A stretch of 8,676 nt of DNA from Eubacteriales bacterium. Lineage in GTDB: Bacteria > Bacillota > Clostridia > Christensenellales > SZUA-584. Of the stretch, positions 6,443-8,676 are shown piece after piece. How positions within the stretch are numbered: position 1 is the first letter of the stretch; the number at the start of each line of letters is the position of its first letter. Both the position numbers and the translations under genes were made by a program. Location of the stretch: positions 1-8,676 of the forward strand of contig JAQTSP010000101.1 in the NCBI GenBank assembly GCA_028711205.1, read 5' to 3'. The notes under the pieces were generated by a model. The model worked only from the letters and a program-made list of their open reading frames with translations. It did not search any database and was not told the origin of the DNA.

Positions 6443-7999
6443 CAGCCGCAGCAGGATCCGGCGTACTCGCCCCTGCAAAACGCCGCAGAGGCTAATGCAT
6501 ACGACAGCCAGCCGCAGCCAATATACCAGGAATACGCGCCTCCGAAACAAAAAAAGAACACAGGCCTGATTTGGGCTATAATCGCAGGGGTTCTGGCTTG
6601 TATCGCCATTACCGTCGTTATAATCATTTTCGTCGGACAGCAGCTTAGTTACGTGTCGCCGTCAGCGCTATTTGCAGAGACACCTGAATCCTCAGAATCG
6701 GCGAAATATATGGTCTATACAGATATCGGAGCATTCACATGCCAGCATGAGTTTGTGACAAGTTATATGCATGATGAATCGAGCGGCGAAATAGCGCAGG
6801 ACGGGGAGATATTTCTGTCGATGACTCTGACACCGGCCGACGGCATTGATGTGGAGGCTGCAAGCAATTATTTCAACAGCGGAACAAAAGCCGTTGTTGA
6901 CGGGCAAGAATATGATTTATATGATGAAACACTTTCTGCGTCGCCATCGTATGAAGGCGGAGAAGATATCTTGATTGTCCTGATATTTCGTGTCACTGAC
7001 CACGGTTACGGCGATTTGGGGTATGAGCCGTATGTCGAGCTGATTCCGCCATCGGAAATGAACACAGCCGTATATTATGACCCCGAAATGGTCGTCGATA
7101 TCCCCGACGAGGGGCTACGTGAGGGCATATTGCAGACGCTGGATCAGATGGGCGAGCCGGTGGATGGCGACATCACCGTCGCCGACATGCAAAAGATTGA
7201 AGTGCTTTTTCTGGTTTCCCCAAGCTGTCTGCAAGCATGGGGAGACATGGAAGGCATTTATATCAGCGCGGATATTTCGTCTTTGAGCGGTCTGGAATAC
7301 GCAACGAACATGTCTTCTTTAACGCTGCCTTACAATAGCATCAGTCAATTAAACGCACTCAGCGAATTGAAGCAACTGACTAACTTGGATCTGCAGTACA
7401 ACAATATCAGCGACATAAACGGGCTCAGCGATTTGACGGGGCTGACAAGTTTGAATCTGCATAACAACGATATCAGCGATTTAAGCGCGCTCAGCGAATT
7501 GACGGGGCTGACAAATTTGATATTGTGGAGCAACAATATCAGCGATATATGGCCTCTGGAAAGATTGGCCAGCCTGACTTATTTAGATTTGGACAGCAAC
7601 AGCATCAGCGATTTAAGGCCCCTGGAAGGATTGACAAATTTAAACACGTTGTATTTGTCATATAACAGCATCAGCGATATTGGCGCGCTGGAGGGGCTGA
7701 CCAATCTGAATGGGTTGTTTATGGAGGGCAACAGCGTCAGCGAAATCAGTGCGCTGGGAGGATTGACGAACCTGGTGTGTTTGGGCCTGGGAAATAACAG
7801 CATCAGCGAGATCAGTGCGCTGGAGAGGTTGACCAATTTGAATGAGTTGTATATATCCGGCAACTGCATCAGTGATATCGGTGTGCTGGATGGACTGACG
7901 AATCTGACTTATTTGTCGCTCGATGTGTCTGTATACGACAACAATCTTCAAACAGTGGAGAAGCTTGAAGCAAGAGGATGCGATATATATCCATATTGA
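5483..7999 (+). CDS. Kinase 3: zinc-ribbon Ser/Thr kinase with extracytoplasmic LRR sensor
   Basis: This is an 838-residue transmembrane kinase, started by ATG six bases after GAGGA (5472-5476). The zinc ribbon (C6, C9, C20, C23) is kept although the surrounding residues differ most here from the sister kinases. The kinase domain is at about 47-320: GHGGFGITY, K76, HRDISPDN 190-197, DFG 210-212, APTEQY 234-239 (Thr for the second Pro), DVYALA 250-255, R308. A Pro/Gln-rich linker leads to a membrane helix at about 361-384. Outside are a region I do not recognise (about 400-530, probably beta-rich), an internalin-like cap (VVDIPDEGLREGILQTL, then GDITVADM, about 537-609), and nine 22-residue LRRs (610-807) of the LTxLxLxxNxISDIxxLxxL type, ending in a short capping segment that closes in CDIYPY. 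LRRs of this kind normally bind proteins, so the likely role is sensing an external protein or envelope ligand and signalling through the kinase; the ligand cannot be read from the sequence. Confidence 0.93.
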   Translation: MTLIRCMKCMREFDGAYEVCLYCGYKRGLEPVNPLYLPEGTVLDGKYLIGTAVGHGGFGITYVAFDLSLDRKVAIKEYFPYGLSTRTSESPTVLPMTTQDAEDNYRYGREKFIEEARTLARFNQLDSIVYITGYFSQNNTAYIVMEYLDGVDLLQYIKSRGGKISWEETLHILAPVFDALMAIHAAGMIHRDISPDNIFITIGGKTKLLDFGTARFAMGEKSKSLSVILKPGYAPTEQYSSRGKQGPWTDVYALAATIYRAVTGEIPVDAVDRQMGEKLEMPDSLGAVMPPNVKDALMRALSLEPGKRPQTIAEFRHELYQPQQDPAYSPLQNAAEANAYDSQPQPIYQEYAPPKQKKNTGLIWAIIAGVLACIAITVVIIIFVGQQLSYVSPSALFAETPESSESAKYMVYTDIGAFTCQHEFVTSYMHDESSGEIAQDGEIFLSMTLTPADGIDVEAASNYFNSGTKAVVDGQEYDLYDETLSASPSYEGGEDILIVLIFRVTDHGYGDLGYEPYVELIPPSEMNTAVYYDPEMVVDIPDEGLREGILQTLDQMGEPVDGDITVADMQKIEVLFLVSPSCLQAWGDMEGIYISADISSLSGLEYATNMSSLTLPYNSISQLNALSELKQLTNLDLQYNNISDINGLSDLTGLTSLNLHNNDISDLSALSELTGLTNLILWSNNISDIWPLERLASLTYLDLDSNSISDLRPLEGLTNLNTLYLSYNSISDIGALEGLTNLNGLFMEGNSVSEISALGGLTNLVCLGLGNNSISEISALERLTNLNELYISGNCISDIGVLDGLTNLTYLSLDVSVYDNNLQTVEKLEARGCDIYPY
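7310..7903 (+). repeat. Nine in-phase 66-base LRR units of kinase 3
   Basis: These units encode residues 610-807 with no length variation. The DNA is clearly repetitive: AACA(G/A)(C/T)(A/G)TCAGCGA and close variants recur every 66 bases, as does a GGxxTGACxAAT-type stretch. This points to younger expansion or continuing homogenisation compared with the kinase 2 array, and to likely unit-number variation between strains. Confidence 0.88.
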
Positions 8000-8060
8000 A
8001 TATCAGCGTCAGGAATGATGATATAAATAATTTATATTAAATATAAAGGAGTAAATTAAA
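8000..8060 (+). promoter_or_regulatory. AT-rich intergenic segment with a three-armed inverted repeat
   Basis: Three 7-base arms lie in a row, each separated by TAA: ATATAAA (8021-8027), TTTATAT (8031-8037) and ATATAAA (8041-8047). The middle arm can pair with either outer arm, giving two mutually exclusive AT-only stems. The last arm overlaps the ribosome site AAAGGAG (8045-8051) of the next gene. TATAAA occurs twice and could serve as a -10 element, but no well-spaced -35 box was found. There is no GC-rich stem and T-run, so a terminator is not supported. Confidence 0.45.
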
Positions 8061-8676
8061 ATGAATAACCAAAAACGCGGTTTTACCGCCGAAATGATCG
8101 TAGAGTTCGGCGCATCGATCTTGATGATTATACTATTCTTTATCCCATGGCTCAATATCACGTTTTACGGAGGCATATCCGGCGCAAGATTGTTTTCGAC
8201 AGCCAATGATATATTGCAGTATACAGATTCCGGCGCTATAGCGTACATGTTTCTGCTGCTCTATGCGATACCGGTGTTTGCCATATTTTGCATCATATTC
8301 TTTGCGACGCAGAACAAAAAAATGACGCGCAGCTTTTTCATGACCATGTGCATCGTGGCCGCCGCAGAGCTCTCGATACTGCTTATACTGTGCATATCGG
8401 CTACCTCAAACGCCGGAGAGCTCGGAAGAGCGCTGATAAGCTTATTTGCAGAGCTGGGCGTGGGATTCTGGCTGACGCTGGTATCGGCAGTGGGCGGCCT
8501 TGTCTATGTTATTATCGCCGCGTCAATGGATAAATCCTCCGGCCGTGCCGCCGGCGCATATGCACAAAAAGGCGGGAATGTCAATTTTCAGCCGGCGCAT
8601 AAAAGATTCGTGTTGTCTGTGGTGTCCGGCGAATATATGGGCGCAAACATTCCGGTGCCGGCCGAAGGGCTGAATA
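8061..8676 (+). CDS. Four-helix membrane protein with a probable C-terminal FHA domain, 3' end outside the window
   Basis: ATG 8061 lies nine bases after AAAGGAG, and the frame stays open to the right edge (205 complete codons). Four hydrophobic segments are visible at about 15-33, 59-82, 91-113 and 122-153. They are followed by a soluble, probably cytoplasmic stretch containing KSSGRAAGAYAQKGG. Residues 183-205 (FVLSVVSGEYMGANIPVPAEGLN) resemble the start of the FHA domain in the first gene of the window (IAGEYKGAKFKMKDGEEVIIGRD), so an FHA domain probably continues past the edge. That would make it a second membrane-bound phosphothreonine reader flanking the kinases. The four-helix part is not recognised. 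The FHA assignment is an inference from about 20 residues. Confidence 0.85.
   Translation, partial: MNNQKRGFTAEMIVEFGASILMIILFFIPWLNITFYGGISGARLFSTANDILQYTDSGAIAYMFLLLYAIPVFAIFCIIFFATQNKKMTRSFFMTMCIVAAAELSILLILCISATSNAGELGRALISLFAELGVGFWLTLVSAVGGLVYVIIAASMDKSSGRAAGAYAQKGGNVNFQPAHKRFVLSVVSGEYMGANIPVPAEGLN

Noticed and set aside
7310..7903. CRISPR-like regular spacing of similar sequence
   Set aside because: The units are continuous coding repeats of 66 bases with no distinct spacers, and they translate to leucine-rich repeats.
7345..7951. Minus-strand repetitive Leu/Ser-rich frames opposite the kinase 3 LRRs
   Set aside because: The periodicity mirrors the 66-base LRR units on the plus strand; this is a reading-frame shadow.
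8021..8047. Terminator after kinase 3
   Set aside because: The stems are only A and T, there is no GC core or following T-run, and a gene with a good ribosome site starts directly after.
8288..8533. Plus-strand 81-codon frame inside the last gene
   Set aside because: It overlaps, out of frame, the four-helix membrane protein that has a good ribosome site and clear hydrophobic periodicity.

Overview
The window reads as part of one plus-strand gene cluster for serine/threonine phospho-signalling in a low-to-mid GC, Gram-positive-type anaerobe, most likely a member of the Clostridia. That placement is an inference. It rests on strong AGGAG-type ribosome sites, tight gene spacing, the kinase subtype (GHGGFGITY / VAIKEYFP / HRDISPDN), and sensor repeats of the kind common in clostridial membrane proteins. 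No RNA gene, insertion sequence, CRISPR array or convincing terminator was seen.

Layout: (1) 3-755, the 3' part of a membrane protein with an outside domain, one membrane helix and a cytoplasmic FHA (phosphothreonine-reading) domain; its 5' end lies off the window. (2) 756-913, a short gap with a possible micro-gene whose reading frame is ambiguous. (3) 914-3352, kinase 1: zinc ribbon, kinase, one membrane helix, TPR-like repeats outside, and an unrecognised beta-rich tail. (4) 3377-5467, kinase 2: the same zinc ribbon and kinase but no membrane helix, followed by thirteen 22-residue leucine-rich repeats. (5) 5483-7999, kinase 3: the same module, one membrane helix, an unrecognised outside domain, an internalin-like cap and nine 22-residue leucine-rich repeats. 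(6) 8000-8060, an AT-rich gap with a three-armed inverted repeat. (7) 8061 to the right edge, a four-helix membrane protein whose cytoplasmic tail appears to enter a second FHA domain.

The three kinases align residue for residue without an indel over their first 320 positions (hand counts: kinase 1/2 about 79% identical, 1/3 about 76%, 2/3 about 72%). They then diverge completely into three different sensor architectures. The likely logic is one catalytic cassette joined to interchangeable binding scaffolds, with membrane-bound FHA proteins on both sides acting as phosphothreonine readers or scaffolds. No PP2C phosphatase, the usual partner of such kinases, lies inside the window. Gaps of 24 and 15 bases between the kinases imply co-transcription. 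The gene after the AT-rich gap could belong to the same transcript or have its own control.

The points most worth a second look are the sensor-swapping triplicate, the LRR kinase that appears to be wholly cytoplasmic, the serine replacing the catalytic-loop lysine in all three kinases, the homogenised activation segment, and the frame conflict at 792-902.
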